NCBI GenBank assembly: GCA_903869365.1
Contig: CAIPYV010000057.1
Location: 1-35,239, forward strand
Reading direction: 5' to 3'
DNA from: an uncultured Chlorobiaceae bacterium
GTDB lineage: Bacteria; Bacteroidota; Chlorobiia; Chlorobiales; Chlorobiaceae
Length of the DNA stretch: 35,239 nt
This document shows positions 15,732 to 25,695 of the stretch, in pieces. Every line of letters begins with the position of its first letter. Position 1 is the stretch's first letter. The notes under the pieces are model-generated. The model made no database searches. It had not been told where the DNA came from and worked only from the letters and a program-made list of their open reading frames with translations. The translations under genes were made by a program, and so were the position numbers.

Positions 15732-17147
15732 ATGATTATTCCTGTCATACTCAGTGGCGGTTCGGGAACCAGGCTGTGGCCGCTCTCCCGTGCATTGTAC
15801 CCTAAACAGCTGCTTTCGCTGATCGGCGAAAAAACCATGCTGCAGGATACGGTACTTCGTCTTGTTTCAACCGCTGATACCGGGCCGGTCTATTGTGTCT
15901 GCAATGAGAGTCACCGGTTTCTGGTGGCTGAGCAGCTTCACGAGATCAATACGGACATCGGGGAGATTATTCTTGAACCACAGGGGCGCAATACTGCACC
16001 GGCCGCCGCTGTAGCAGCGATACTCATCGCTGAAAAGTATCCGGGCGCTACCATGTTGATTCTGCCGGCTGATCATGTTATTTTTGATCCGGCAGCTTTT
16101 GGTCGCGCTGTTGCGACCGGAAAGTCTGCGGCTGAAGAGGGTGGTCTTGTTACCTTCGGAATAGTTCCGGCTACTCCTGAAACCGGATATGGCTATATCA
16201 GGGCTTCAGTCGAACGTGACGGTAAGCTGGCGGCTTATCCGGTGCTTGAATTTGTCGAGAAGCCCGACAAACTAACAGCCGAACTCTATCTTGCCTCGGG
16301 GGAGTATTTCTGGAATAGCGGCATTTTTCTTTTCAAGGCTGAGGCATATCTTCAGGAGCTTGAAGCCCATGTGCCGGAAATAGTTACGGCATGCAGGGAG
16401 TCGGTGAGGAAAGCGCATAAGGATCTTGATTTCTTAAGGCTTGATGTCGATGCTTTTTGTGCATCTCCTTCTGATTCCATTGACTATGCCGTGATGGAAA
16501 AAACTGCCAAAGCAGCTCTTGTTCCTCTCGATGCCGGATGGAATGATGTTGGTGCCTGGTCTGCCCTCTGGGATGTTCATGAGCGGGATGATGCGGGCAA
16601 TGTAAAAAAGGGTGACGTGATGGTGCAGGATGTGAAAAACTGCTATATCCACGCTACCAGTCGTCTTGTTACAGCTGTTGGTCTTGATAATCTCATTATT
16701 GTTGAAACTGTCGATGCTGTGCTGGTTGCGTCGAGGGAGTCTGTTCAGGATGTCAAGACGCTTGTTGAAGAGCTGAAAAGGAAAGAACGGGATGAAACTG
16801 AGATTCATCGGCGGGTCTACAGGCCTTGGGGTTCTTATGAAACCGTTGATTTTTCAGAGCGCTTCAAGGTCAAGCGCATTACGGTAAAACCTGGTGAGGC
16901 GCTGTCGTTGCAAAAACATCATCATCGTGCGGAACACTGGATTGTGGTCAAGGGAACAGCCCTTGTCCGGGTGGAAGACAAGGAGAGCACGTTGTATGAA
17001 GATCAGTCAACCTATATTCCTGTCGGCGCTGTGCATCGTCTTGAGAATGCCGGAGAAACTCCGCTTGAATTGATTGAAGTACAGTCTGGCAGTTATCTGG
17101 GAGAGGATGATATTGTTCGTCTGGAAGACCGGTATGGACGTCAGTAA
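15732..17147 (+). CDS. manC: Mannose-1-phosphate guanylyltransferase / mannose-6-phosphate isomerase
   Basis: This two-domain enzyme makes GDP-mannose. The 471 aa protein opens with the nucleotidyltransferase signature LSGGSGTRLWPLSR and continues with LILPADHVI, FVEKP and WNSGIF. After about residue 350 comes a type II phosphomannose isomerase cupin domain, with RPWGSYE, VKPGEALSLQKHHHRAEHWI and a C-terminal IPVGAVHRLEN block. Both domains are complete. It is the last gene of the sugar run; the next gene starts 113 bases later. Confidence 0.93.
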   Translation: MIIPVILSGGSGTRLWPLSRALYPKQLLSLIGEKTMLQDTVLRLVSTADTGPVYCVCNESHRFLVAEQLHEINTDIGEIILEPQGRNTAPAAAVAAILIAEKYPGATMLILPADHVIFDPAAFGRAVATGKSAAEEGGLVTFGIVPATPETGYGYIRASVERDGKLAAYPVLEFVEKPDKLTAELYLASGEYFWNSGIFLFKAEAYLQELEAHVPEIVTACRESVRKAHKDLDFLRLDVDAFCASPSDSIDYAVMEKTAKAALVPLDAGWNDVGAWSALWDVHERDDAGNVKKGDVMVQDVKNCYIHATSRLVTAVGLDNLIIVETVDAVLVASRESVQDVKTLVEELKRKERDETEIHRRVYRPWGSYETVDFSERFKVKRITVKPGEALSLQKHHHRAEHWIVVKGTALVRVEDKESTLYEDQSTYIPVGAVHRLENAGETPLELIEVQSGSYLGEDDIVRLEDRYGRQ

Positions 17148-17260
17148 AATGGAGGTCCAGGATTTGTTCCTTTTTACCGATTTGCTTTGATGGCATTATT
17201 AAGTATATTACATTTAAACTGTATTGTTTAGTCGGCGATAAACCTAAATCTCAGTGTGAT

Positions 17261-17476
17261 ATGGCTGAAGACATTAAACCTACCGGTCAGGATAAGCGGA
17301 ACCAGAGTGATGTTATTAAGGGGGATTTTTCAACGATCCTGACTGGCGTCGGCACTCTTCTTGACAGTACGATGGCTCCATTAAGCAAAATAGTTGCCCA
17401 GGCGCTTGATTCCCTGACGGTAGTTGCAAAACAGATCCTTGAAGGTGTCAGTTCCTCTCTTGGCGGCAAAAAGTAA
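17261..17476 (+). CDS. Small helical protein, faintly chlorosome-envelope-like
   Basis: This 71 aa protein has a polar N-terminal third and then a long run of small and hydrophobic residues (FSTILTGVGTLLDSTMAPLS, then VAQALDSLTVVAKQILEGV), ending in GGKK. The composition is amphipathic and helical, with no signal peptide. The size, alternating aliphatic and Ser/Thr/Ala pattern and lysine end recall the CsmB/CsmF group of chlorosome envelope proteins of green sulfur bacteria. I cannot establish real homology by eye. It is a single-gene unit between manC and ileS, closed by a strong terminator, which supports its being a true gene. Confidence 0.7.
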   Translation: MAEDIKPTGQDKRNQSDVIKGDFSTILTGVGTLLDSTMAPLSKIVAQALDSLTVVAKQILEGVSSSLGGKK

Positions 17477-17526
17477 GAGCTTGGGGTTTTACGGGCATTG
17501 AATGCCGGTGTTGTTATAAAAAAATT

Positions 17527-17561
17527 CAGGCAAGCTTTTCAGTTATTGAAAAGCTTGCCTG
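17527..17561 (+). terminator. Strong rho-independent terminator
   Basis: A perfect 15-bp stem (CAGGCAAGCTTTTCA with TGAAAAGCTTGCCTG) has a 5-base loop, GTTAT. It is followed within a few bases by a T-run (TGCTGTTTT). It lies 50 bases after the stop of the small 71 aa gene and separates it from ileS. Confidence 0.85.
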
Positions 17562-17647
17562 TGCTGTTTTAATGCCGGGTTCAACGTTATTGATTTTTTT
17601 ATAATCACAGGCAGACTGCCTTTTTTATTGAATGATTCTTAAGAACA

Positions 17648-20600
17648 ATGGACGATAAATTTGTTGAGTATCCATCGAATATACCATACAGCGCTGTAGA
17701 AGCAGAAGTTCTGGCATACTGGAATGACCACGGGATTTTTCTCAAGAGTCTTGAAGAAAGACCGGCGGACAGGATATACTCCTTTTATGAAGGGCCACCT
17801 ACCGTTAATGGCAAACCTGGTGTTCACCATGTATTCAGCCGTACGATAAAAGATGTAGTGTGTCGTTACAAGACTATGCAGGGCTACCGTGTGCCTCGCA
17901 AGGCCGGATGGGATACGCATGGATTACCCGTAGAGATTTCGGTTGAAAAAAAACTTGGTCTTAAAAATAAGGCACAGGTGGTTGAGTATGGCGACGGAGA
18001 GTTCAATGCCGAGGCAAGGGCACTTGTCTATCATCATATTGACGATAATCGCGAAGGGTGGGGAAAGCTGACCGAGCGGATGGGATACTGGGTTGATATG
18101 GATAATCCATACATAACCTGTACCAATGACTATATCGAGTCGGTCTGGTGGGCTCTGAAAACCATTTTCGACAAGGGACTGATCTACAAGGATTATAAAA
18201 TTGTACCGCAGGATCCGAAATCCGAAACGGTGCTGAGTTCGCATGAGCTTGCCTTGGGTTACAAAGAGGTTAAAGATCCCAGCATTTATGTCAAGTTCAA
18301 AGTAAAGGGCTCCGAGGAGTCTCTGCTTGTGTGGACGACGACACCGTGGACACTGATTTCAAATGTGGCGCTTTGTGTCGGTTCGGATATTGATTATGTC
18401 AAGGTTTCACATGCAGAGAGTGGCGAAGTGATGATTCTTGCCAAGTCGCGTCTGCAGGTGCTTCTTGAGAAAAACGAGGAGGGGGAGTCGTTGTGGAAGG
18501 TTATTTCCGAACTCAAGGGACGTGATCTTGAAGGGCTCGACTATGAACCTCTTTTCAGTTATCTGTATCCTGAAAAAAAGTGCTGGTATGTTACTGCCGG
18601 CTCCTTTGTTTCAACTGAGGACGGCACCGGTATTGTGCATATTGCACCGGCTTTTGGCGCTGATGACTATGAGATTGCAAAGAAATACGATTTGCCGATG
18701 CTGCAGCCGGTGGCGCGGAACGGATGTTTTACTGCCGAGGTTAGCGATTATGACGGTATGTTTTTCAAGGATACCGATCCGCTGATTATCCGTCAGCTCA
18801 AGGAGGCAGGGAAGTTGTATCGCAAGGAGATCATCACTCATACCTACCCTTTTTCATGGCGTTATGATGTGCCGGTGATCTATTATGCAAGAGAGTCATG
18901 GTATATCAGGACTACAGCTATAGCTGATCGTATGGTGGAACTCAATAAAACCATTAACTGGTGCCCTCCAGAGATTGGTACCGGGCGTTTCGGCAACTGG
19001 CTCGAGGAGAACAAGGACTGGGCGCTTTCACGTGAGCGATTCTGGGGCTCACCGCTTCCTTTATGGGTTTCGGAGCATTTTGTTATTGGCGATGATGCCG
19101 CTTCGGGAAAGATGTTCGCGATCGGTTCCGTTGCTGAATTGCGTGAAGGATTCATCGATATTGAAGGAGAGAGGCTTCTCCTGGGAGATGCGCTCGACAG
19201 AGGGTTGGCAGTACTTGATCTGCACAAACCTTTTGTTGATAAAATTTATTTTATCAGGGAGGGTATACGCTTCAACCGCACACCGGAGCTGGTTGATGTT
19301 TGGTTCGACAGTGGCTCGATGCCGTTTGCCCAGCTGCACTACCCGTTTGAACATCGTGATCTGTTTGATCAGACCTTTCCGGCCGACTTCATTGCCGAGG
19401 GTGTTGATCAGACCAGAGGCTGGTTCTATACCATGCATGCCATTGCCACTTTGATTTTCGATAAGCCGGCCTACAAAAACCTGATTGTGAACGGTCACAT
19501 TCTTGATAAACAGGGCCACAAAATGTCGAAGTCAAAAGGCAATATGGTCGATCCGTTTGAGACTATGGAGCGTTACGGTGCCGATGCGCTTCGCTGGTAT
19601 CTTATGGTGACCAGTCCTCCCTGGAGGCCGAAATCGTTCAATGCTGATGAGATTGAGGAAGAACAGCGAAAGTTTTTCCGCGCCTTCATTAACAGCTATA
19701 ACTTCTTTGTGCTCTACGCCAATGTTGATGGCTTTACTTTTGCCGAGCCGAACATTGCACTACAGGAGCGTTCCGAGCTTGACCGCTGGGTTTTGTCGTG
19801 TCTGAACACGTTGGTTGGGGCCGTTTATATGCGTATGGAGCAGTATGATCTTACCGGTGCAGTAAGGCTGATCAACGACTTTACCGTTGATGATCTTTCA
19901 AACTGGTATATCCGCCGGTCACGTAAACGCTTCTGGAAAAGCGAGATGGGACCAGACAAGATTGCGGCCTATCAGACGCTCTACAGCGCTCTTGAGACGC
20001 TGGCAAAACTGCTTGCTCCTTTTACTCCATTTCTTGCCGACCGGATCTACCTGAATCTGAATGGAGTCAGCGGACTCGAATCTTGTGAGTCAGTTCACCT
20101 GGCGGATTTTCCTCTGCTTGACGTGTCGGCTATCGACCGTCCGCTTGAGCAACGCATGAAAAAGGCACAGATTATTACCTCGCTTGTCCGAACCATGCGC
20201 GAAAAAGCTTCCATCAAGGTTCGTCAGCCGCTCAAACGTATTCTGCTCGCTGTCAGTGATGCTGAAGCAAGGGAAGAGTATCGATTGGTTGATGATATTA
20301 TTATGGAAGAGATCAATGTCCAGAAGATTGAGTACATAGAGGAGGAGGGCTCAGTCATCAGCAAAAAGGTAAAGCCGAATTTCAAAACCCTCGGCCCGCG
20401 TTTCGGCAAGGATATGAAAGCGCTTGCTGAAGCCATAAGGATCATGAGCCACAAACAGATTGCGCTTCTGGAACATCAGGGACATCTGTCGCTTGAACTC
20501 GATGGTAAAGTGTTTGCTATTATGCGTGAAGATGTAGAGATCATGCATGAGGATATCGAGGGCTGGCTTGTTGCATCCGATGAAGCCAATGGTATTATGG

Positions 20601-20905
20601 TTGCACTTGATACTGAGATGAATGAGGAGCTTGAAATGCTCGGACTTTCCCGTGAGCTGGTAAGTCGTATCCAGGCGCTCCGCAAGGAGAGCGGCTTTGA
20701 TATTACTGACCGTATTGCTCTTGGTATCCAGGGATCGGAAAAACTTCTGGATGCTGTGAAGAAAAATGATGCGTATATTAAAGCAGAAACTTTAGCCACA
20801 TCTCTTGTCACAACAGCATTCGATCCTTCATCAGCAATCAAGGGCAGGGAGGAGAGGGTCAATGGTGAAATTTGCTGGTTATCACTTGAAAAATATGCAG
20901 GTTAA
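17648..20905 (+). CDS. ileS: Isoleucyl-tRNA synthetase, long form
   Basis: IleRS charges tRNA-Ile with isoleucine. The 1085 aa protein is longer than the E. coli type (about 940 aa) and matches the second, eukaryote-like group of bacterial IleRS. The class I HIGH motif appears as PGVHH (residues 57-61), and the KMSKS motif is exact at residues 625-629. The editing domain contains TTTPWTL and [12 protein letters not shown]; the C-terminal anticodon-binding domain has [16 protein letters not shown]. All parts are present. Long-form IleRS has been linked to mupirocin insensitivity in some bacteria, which is family knowledge and not tested here. Confidence 0.96.
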   Translation: MDDKFVEYPSNIPYSAVEAEVLAYWNDHGIFLKSLEERPADRIYSFYEGPPTVNGKPGVHHVFSRTIKDVVCRYKTMQGYRVPRKAGWDTHGLPVEISVEKKLGLKNKAQVVEYGDGEFNAEARALVYHHIDDNREGWGKLTERMGYWVDMDNPYITCTNDYIESVWWALKTIFDKGLIYKDYKIVPQDPKSETVLSSHELALGYKEVKDPSIYVKFKVKGSEESLLVWTTTPWTLISNVALCVGSDIDYVKVSHAESGEVMILAKSRLQVLLEKNEEGESLWKVISELKGRDLEGLDYEPLFSYLYPEKKCWYVTAGSFVSTEDGTGIVHIAPAFGADDYEIAKKYDLPMLQPVARNGCFTAEVSDYDGMFFKDTDPLIIRQLKEAGKLYRKEIITHTYPFSWRYDVPVIYYARESWYIRTTAIADRMVELNKTINWCPPEIGTGRFGNWLEENKDWALSRERFWGSPLPLWVSEHFVIGDDAASGKMFAIGSVAELREGFIDIEGERLLLGDALDRGLAVLDLHKPFVDKIYFIREGIRFNRTPELVDVWFDSGSMPFAQLHYPFEHRDLFDQTFPADFIAEGVDQTRGWFYTMHAIATLIFDKPAYKNLIVNGHILDKQGHKMSKSKGNMVDPFETMERYGADALRWYLMVTSPPWRPKSFNADEIEEEQRKFFRAFINSYNFFVLYANVDGFTFAEPNIALQERSELDRWVLSCLNTLVGAVYMRMEQYDLTGAVRLINDFTVDDLSNWYIRRSRKRFWKSEMGPDKIAAYQTLYSALETLAKLLAPFTPFLADRIYLNLNGVSGLESCESVHLADFPLLDVSAIDRPLEQRMKKAQIITSLVRTMREKASIKVRQPLKRILLAVSDAEAREEYRLVDDIIMEEINVQKIEYIEEEGSVISKKVKPNFKTLGPRFGKDMKALAEAIRIMSHKQIALLEHQGHLSLELDGKVFAIMREDVEIMHEDIEGWLVASDEANGIMVALDTEMNEELEMLGLSRELVSRIQALRKESGFDITDRIALGIQGSEKLLDAVKKNDAYIKAETLATSLVTTAFDPSSAIKGREERVNGEICWLSLEKYAG

Positions 20906-20966
20906 TAGTATTTTTCGCGTCGGTGTTATTATAGCCTTTCTTGAGATTAAGAAAATGTGATCTATC

Positions 20967-21401
20967 ATGGCCAAAAAGAATAGCAGTGCGTCCAAAAAGG
21001 AAAATGAGGTTATTGAGGAACCTGTCCTTACTAAGACTTATTTAACCGACGAAGAGCTCGAGCATTTCAAGCAGTTGCTGCTTAAACGACGGGAAGAGGT
21101 GCTTCGTGATCTGGATATTCTGCGCTCTTCGATTTCGGATGAGAATGTGGAAGATTCCATTAATTCAAACTACTCCATGCACATGGCTGACCATGGTACT
21201 GATACCATGGACCGTGAGCAGCGTTTCATGTTTATCGCCCGTGATGAAAAATATATCGGATACATTGATCAGGCTCTCGACAGGATCAGGAACAAGGTTT
21301 ACGGTATCTGTATCAAGTCCGGAAAACCTATTCCAAAAAAGAGACTTGAAGCAGTACCGCATACCTCGGTAAGAATTGAATTCAAACAGGGGAAAAAGTA
21401 A
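20967..21401 (+). CDS. dksA: DksA/TraR family transcription factor without zinc-finger cysteines
   Basis: DksA-family proteins bind RNA polymerase through its secondary channel and adjust transcription with ppGpp. The 144 aa protein has a charged N-terminus, the coiled coil (LTDEELEHFKQLLLKRREEV), an acidic tip region and the C-terminal YGIC-xxSGKPIPKKRLEAVP block. The zinc finger normally has four cysteines; here only the first remains and the others are replaced (KSGKP and SVRIEFK). Cys-poor variants are common in the Bacteroidetes/Chlorobi group, so this may be normal. It converges with purF, with 15 bases between the stops and no terminator seen. Confidence 0.85.
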   Translation: MAKKNSSASKKENEVIEEPVLTKTYLTDEELEHFKQLLLKRREEVLRDLDILRSSISDENVEDSINSNYSMHMADHGTDTMDREQRFMFIARDEKYIGYIDQALDRIRNKVYGICIKSGKPIPKKRLEAVPHTSVRIEFKQGKK

Positions 21402-21416
21402 GAGCCAGAGAATTGC

Positions 21417-22910
21417 TCAGTCGTTTTCCTCTTTGTCGGTTGTAACATCACTCACCTGGATTGGGTAGTCACCGCTGAAACAGGCAGTACAGTAGCTGCC
21501 TTCTTCATCTTCAAACGCAGGGACACTGTTCATCAATCCCTTCATGGAGAGGTACTTCAATGAGTCCACGCCAATATATTCCCTTATTTTTTCGATTTCC
21601 TCTAAGTCATTATCCAGGCTCTCAAACATGTGAGTGAGCAACTGTCGTTTGGTAGGAAAATCCATGCCGTAAAAACAGGGGTTGGTGATAGGTGGTGAAC
21701 TGATGTGAAGGTTAATTGACTTCGGGTCTGCCTCACGGATCAGTTTAATCAGCATTTTTGCGGTTGTGCCGCGGACAATGGAGTCGTCAATGAGAATGAT
21801 CGGCCTGCCCTGAAGTACTCCCCGCACAATATTGTATTTTGAGCGAACCTTGATGTCCCTGCTGTGAATACCAGGTTGAATGAAGGTTCTTCCAACATAA
21901 TGGTTGCGGATAAGGCCATGTTCGAATCTTGCCGGCCTCTCCATTTTCAAGCTTTCCCGGACAAAACCGAGCGCGGCGGTATTTGATGAATCGGGAACGC
22001 TGACGACGGTCAGTTCTTTCTCACCGGGTTGATGGACTATATTAGACTCTCTTGCAAGGTTTTTGCCGAGATTTCTCCTGATTTTGTCTACAGAGTGCTT
22101 GAAAATAAAACTGTCGGGGCGGGCAAAGTAGACATATTCGAAAATGCAGCGGGCCTTGCGTTTTGAGGAGGGCAGAAAGAGTGAGGTGGGCTTTTCATTC
22201 GTTACCGCAAGATGGTCGATCAGAAGAATTTCACCGGGCTCGATATCGCGAATGTACTCTGCCTGGATAATATCAAATGCACAGGTTTCACTTGCAACGA
22301 TATAGGCAAGTTCTCCGGTGAGTGGATCCACCTTCTTTCCGAGAGCGAGGGGTCTGAACCCGTAAGGATCTCGGGCTGCGATCAACTGGTTGTTGGCCAG
22401 AATGACTATTGAGTATGCTCCCTGAACCTGCATCAATGCTTCGTAGATCTGGTGTAGAGGCTCTTTTTCACGGCTTCGCGCTGCCAGATGCGGGATAATT
22501 TCAGTATCTGAAGAGGCCTGAAAGATAACACCGAGCTCTGTCAGTTCGCGCCGTAACGCACGGGAGTTGGTAAGATTTCCGTTATGGGCTATCGCCAAAC
22601 TGCCTGAGCGGTAGGTCAGGGAAAAGGGTTGAATATTGCTGACAGATTTTGATGAGCCAGTGGTCGAGTACCGGTTATGACCAATTGCCGCATAACCGCC
22701 AAGGGTTTCAAAAATTGTTTCATCTCTGAACACTTCAGAGACTAATCCCATGCCTTTGTGCTGCTTGAAGAGGGTTCTTTTTTTAACCTTGTTGTAATCA
22801 GCTACAACAATGCCTGCGGCTTCCTGTCCTCTGTGTTGAAGGGAGTAAAGTCCATAGAAGGTATCTTCCGCGGGAGTTTTTGAATTAAAAACGCCGAAAA
22901 CTCCACACAT
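21417..22910 (-). CDS. purF: Amidophosphoribosyltransferase
   Basis: PurF makes phosphoribosylamine from PRPP and glutamine, the first step of de novo purine synthesis. I start it at 22910, where MCGVFGVF puts the catalytic Cys directly after Met, as needed for the Ntn-type glutaminase. The open frame extends 12 residues upstream but that would bury the Cys. The protein is 497 aa. It has the glutaminase block GHNRYSTTGSS, the PRPP-binding ILIDDSIVRGTT, and cysteines in ARCIFEYVYF, NPCFYG and YCTACFSGDYP that fit the iron-sulfur form of PurF known from Bacillus. Confidence 0.94.
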   Translation of the reverse strand: MCGVFGVFNSKTPAEDTFYGLYSLQHRGQEAAGIVVADYNKVKKRTLFKQHKGMGLVSEVFRDETIFETLGGYAAIGHNRYSTTGSSKSVSNIQPFSLTYRSGSLAIAHNGNLTNSRALRRELTELGVIFQASSDTEIIPHLAARSREKEPLHQIYEALMQVQGAYSIVILANNQLIAARDPYGFRPLALGKKVDPLTGELAYIVASETCAFDIIQAEYIRDIEPGEILLIDHLAVTNEKPTSLFLPSSKRKARCIFEYVYFARPDSFIFKHSVDKIRRNLGKNLARESNIVHQPGEKELTVVSVPDSSNTAALGFVRESLKMERPARFEHGLIRNHYVGRTFIQPGIHSRDIKVRSKYNIVRGVLQGRPIILIDDSIVRGTTAKMLIKLIREADPKSINLHISSPPITNPCFYGMDFPTKRQLLTHMFESLDNDLEEIEKIREYIGVDSLKYLSMKGLMNSVPAFEDEEGSYCTACFSGDYPIQVSDVTTDKEEND

Positions 22911-23167
22911 GGGCAATAATATCTTAAAGTTGAGTAAAACCAGCAACTGACCTCAATAATGACGAATGAACATAACTATTCAAACGGTAAATTGAAAATA
23001 ATCGTTGCAACAGTTCCGCATGACTGTTATTCACCTTTTTTTGTGCTTCCGTACTCTTTTTTCAGCATAAAAAGGAATTGACTGTTCATGATGGCGGTTA
23101 TATTCTACTCTATCATCAATCAGATTGATCACTGTTCTCTCTCTTCCGTTAACTTTCTCTAAAGCTC
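22911..23167. promoter_or_regulatory. Divergent promoter region between purF and a membrane protein gene
   Basis: This 257-base AT-rich gap separates genes transcribed in opposite directions. An inverted repeat, ATCAAT-CAG-ATTGAT (23115-23129), lies 39 bases before the plus-strand start and could be an operator. I see no riboswitch-like structure. Confidence 0.3.
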
Positions 23168-23692
23168 ATGTATTCAACGACAAATAAAAATCCTGAACCG
23201 CCTGGTGTGGTGATTTGGGTTCTGGTAACCCTGTTGTGGGGAACACTATTTTTTTGTACCTCGGTGTTCATGCTGAACTATGCCACTCTTCTTCTTGCTC
23301 AAGGGGTGTTCAATCCTTCAAGAAGCGAGCTTTTCCAGGTGTATGGTATTCATGTCGTCGTGCTGGTTCTCTTTGCGATTATCGCCATGCTGGTTAAAAA
23401 TATGGTTGAACCGGGAAGTCATAAACAGATCCAAAGGTGGCAGAATATTTCGGAAGGCAAGGGAGAGAAGCTGTTTATCTCTTTTGCAGGAAGTATTGCA
23501 ACCAGTTTTTTCTTTACCGCTCTTACCGCCTTGACCTTTCTGGGAAGTGCAGGTATGCTTGGCTTTGCCGTGAGTTTGTCTCTTACGGTCATTTTGACTG
23601 CCGCCCTGCTCAATATCGGTGCGGGTCTTGCGGCATCACTGCTTGTCGGGTTAGTTTTTTTGATCGCGAAGGTGGGCAGGAAAAGGAGGTGA
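23168..23692 (+). CDS. Hypothetical integral membrane protein
   Basis: This 174 aa protein is not a family I recognise. Four hydrophobic segments are visible: about 14-45 (VIWVLVTLLWGTLFFCTSVF), 60-80 (IHVVVLVLFAIIAMLV), 104-127 (FAGSIATSFFFTALTALTFL) and 133-167 (GFAVSLSLTVILTAALLNIG onward). A charged cytoplasmic loop lies between the second and third (KNMVEPGSHKQIQRWQNISE). The end is basic (GRKRR). It stands alone, followed by a strong terminator. Confidence 0.75.
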   Translation: MYSTTNKNPEPPGVVIWVLVTLLWGTLFFCTSVFMLNYATLLLAQGVFNPSRSELFQVYGIHVVVLVLFAIIAMLVKNMVEPGSHKQIQRWQNISEGKGEKLFISFAGSIATSFFFTALTALTFLGSAGMLGFAVSLSLTVILTAALLNIGAGLAASLLVGLVFLIAKVGRKRR

Positions 23693-23726
23693 AAGGTGCC
23701 GGTTGGAGTGAGTAATGCTTTAAAAC

Positions 23727-23760
23727 AAAAAAAAGCGCAGGGTAACCTGTGCTTTTTTTT
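23727..23760. terminator. Bidirectional rho-independent terminator
   Basis: A stem of GCGCAGG with CCTGTGC (one G-U pair) and a GTAA loop is flanked by eight A on the left and eight T on the right. It can therefore end the plus-strand membrane protein transcript and the minus-strand tRNA transcript. Confidence 0.85.
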
Positions 23761-23772
23761 GTTTTTTCTCTG

Positions 23773-23845
23773 TGGAGCTAAGGAGACTCGAACTCCTGAC
23801 CCTTTGCATGCCATGCAAATGCTCTACCAACTGAGCTATAGCCCC
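23773..23845 (-). tRNA. tRNA-Ala (anticodon GGC)
   Basis: The 73-base minus-strand sequence folds as a full cloverleaf. The acceptor stem is GGGGCTA with TAGCTCC (one G-U pair) and discriminator A. The D arm is GCTC-AGTTGGTA-GAGC. The anticodon stem TTTGC/GCAAA carries the loop ATGGCAT, anticodon GGC, reading GCC alanine codons. The T arm is AGGAG-TTCGAGT-CTCCT. The 3' CCA is not encoded. Confidence 0.95.
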
Positions 23846-23943
23846 ATCAATCAGTTCTAAGTAAAAGAAAAAAAACTTGTTTTTGCAACTTGTTTTGTTG
23901 ATTCTTTGTGTTGGAAGCTGTTATTAATGCAAAATAAGCCGTT

Positions 23944-24825
23944 ATGTCACTGTCGTTTGTCATCAAGGAAGGATTTTCAAGTATGGGAAGGGCAAAAATC
24001 CCGGCCGTCATTACTGTTATCATAAGTTTTTTTGCTCTTGTAATGCTTGGGCTGTTCAGTACCGTGTCCCTGAGTTTTTTTGATGTTATCCAGGAGCTGC
24101 GGAGCAGGGTGGAGCTTGAGGTTTTTCTCGGAGATTCCATGAGTGATTCTCAGGCAATTGATACGGTCGGACAGATTAAGATGCTCAAAGGAGTGAAGGA
24201 GGCATCCTATGTTTCGAAGGAGGATGCCGCACAAATGTTTAATCATGATTTTGGAGAGGATATCGTCAAGATTCTTGGTTCAAATCCACTTCCTCGTTCG
24301 ATCAGGCTGAAGTTTCTTCCAGATTACGCAACGCCCGAAAGCATAGGGCGGATTGTGCCTGAAATTCGTAACATCGCTCCGGATGGTGATATACGCTATA
24401 ATCAGTCATTTCTTGGGCAGATCGAGAAGAATGCACGGTTGTTTACCTTACTGACCGGAGGCCTGGGGGTATTGATTTCATTGGCAACGATTGTGCTGAT
24501 CGGTTATACGATCAGGCTGGCAATGTATTCAAGAAAGGAAAAAATCAGGACAATGCGTCTTGTTGGTGCTACCGGCTGGTTTATCGGTGCTCCCTATGTT
24601 ATCGAAGGGGCACTGCAGGGCCTGCTTTCGGGAGCGTTTGCTGCCGGGGCGGTCTATCTGCTTTTTGATCAGCTGCTTTTCCGTTACGAGCCGGGTATCT
24701 ATAAGGCACTGCACTCCTCTGTCGTGCTGATTTATCCTGCCACAGTTCTCCTTGGGCTGATTCTCGGCATTCTTGGCAGCGCGCTCTCCGTAAGCAAATA
24801 TCTCAGGATTGTGTCGAAACGGTAG
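23944..24825 (+). CDS. ftsX: Cell-division ABC transporter permease-like protein FtsX
   Basis: FtsX pairs with the ATPase FtsE to control peptidoglycan hydrolysis at the septum. The 293 aa protein has the usual FtsX layout: a short cytoplasmic start, a first membrane helix (about 18-45), an extracytoplasmic domain (to about 165) with VELEVFLGDSM and LGSNPLPRSIRL, and then three more helices in the conserved permease region (SRKEKIRTMRLVGATGWFI). ftsE is not adjacent, unlike in many bacteria. The start ATG lies 98 bases from the divergent tRNA. Confidence 0.88.
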   Translation: MSLSFVIKEGFSSMGRAKIPAVITVIISFFALVMLGLFSTVSLSFFDVIQELRSRVELEVFLGDSMSDSQAIDTVGQIKMLKGVKEASYVSKEDAAQMFNHDFGEDIVKILGSNPLPRSIRLKFLPDYATPESIGRIVPEIRNIAPDGDIRYNQSFLGQIEKNARLFTLLTGGLGVLISLATIVLIGYTIRLAMYSRKEKIRTMRLVGATGWFIGAPYVIEGALQGLLSGAFAAGAVYLLFDQLLFRYEPGIYKALHSSVVLIYPATVLLGLILGILGSALSVSKYLRIVSKR

Positions 24826-24830
24826 CCACT

Positions 24831-25673
24831 TTATTGTCCAAGAGAGTAGAGAAGGCTGATCTCTTTACTCCAGAGATCGGAGTCTGGTGTTTCAAGAATC
24901 AGTGGTATTTCTTCACAGGCCGGATGTGCCATGATGAAAGAGAATGCCTCCATGCCTATTGTTCCTTTACCGATGCTCGCGTGGCGGTCAATCCGGCTGC
25001 CCAGCGGGCGGAGCGCATCATTGAGGTGCATCCCCCGGAGGTAGCCGAGCCCGACTATCCGGTCGAACTCTCTGAAGGTGCTTTCTATTGCTGCCGTCGT
25101 CTGCAGGTCATAACCGCTTGCAAACAGATGGCAGGTGTCGAGGCATACGCCTACCCTTGTTTTATCTTCGACCTGATCAACAAGAGAGGCTAATTGTTCA
25201 AACCGGTATCCGAGATTGGTTCCCTGTCCGGCAGTGTTTTCAATTACGGCAGTCACGGTTGTTGTCGCATTGAGTGCCATGTTGATGGATTCGGCTATAA
25301 GCTGCAGACAATGCTCCTCACTGACACCGTTCAGATGGCTTCCGGGATGAAAGTTCAGCAGTCGAAGACCAAGGCTTTCCACTCGCTGCATTTCGTCAAT
25401 AAAGGCTTCCCGTGCATTCCTGAGCTTATCGGGGTCGGGAGTGCCAAGGTTGATAAGATAGCTGTCATGAGGCAGAATGTGCTCGGGTTTGAAACCACCC
25501 TCATTGCAGTTTTTACGGAATGCATCAATTGAGGATGAGATTAGTTTCGGTGCACTCCACTGTCGCTGGTTTTTGGTAAACATGGCAAATGCTTTTGCTC
25601 CGATACTGCTGGCCTGCAGTGGTGCATTTTCAACTCCGCCGGCTATACTGACATGTGCTCCTACGCGTTTCAT
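24831..25673 (-). CDS. nfo: Deoxyribonuclease IV (endonuclease IV)
   Basis: Endonuclease IV cuts DNA at abasic sites and uses three zinc ions. The 280 aa protein matches the family in length and motifs: [17 protein letters not shown] at the start, [56 protein letters not shown] and ILETP near the end. These carry the His, Glu and Asp metal ligands. Its stop and the convergent ftsX stop are only 5 bases apart. The glycosyltransferase gene lies 22 bases upstream on the same strand, so co-transcription is possible. Confidence 0.95.
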   Translation of the reverse strand: MKRVGAHVSIAGGVENAPLQASSIGAKAFAMFTKNQRQWSAPKLISSSIDAFRKNCNEGGFKPEHILPHDSYLINLGTPDPDKLRNAREAFIDEMQRVESLGLRLLNFHPGSHLNGVSEEHCLQLIAESINMALNATTTVTAVIENTAGQGTNLGYRFEQLASLVDQVEDKTRVGVCLDTCHLFASGYDLQTTAAIESTFREFDRIVGLGYLRGMHLNDALRPLGSRIDRHASIGKGTIGMEAFSFIMAHPACEEIPLILETPDSDLWSKEISLLYSLGQ

Positions 25674-25695
25674 AACTATAAGTGAAGAGTGATGG

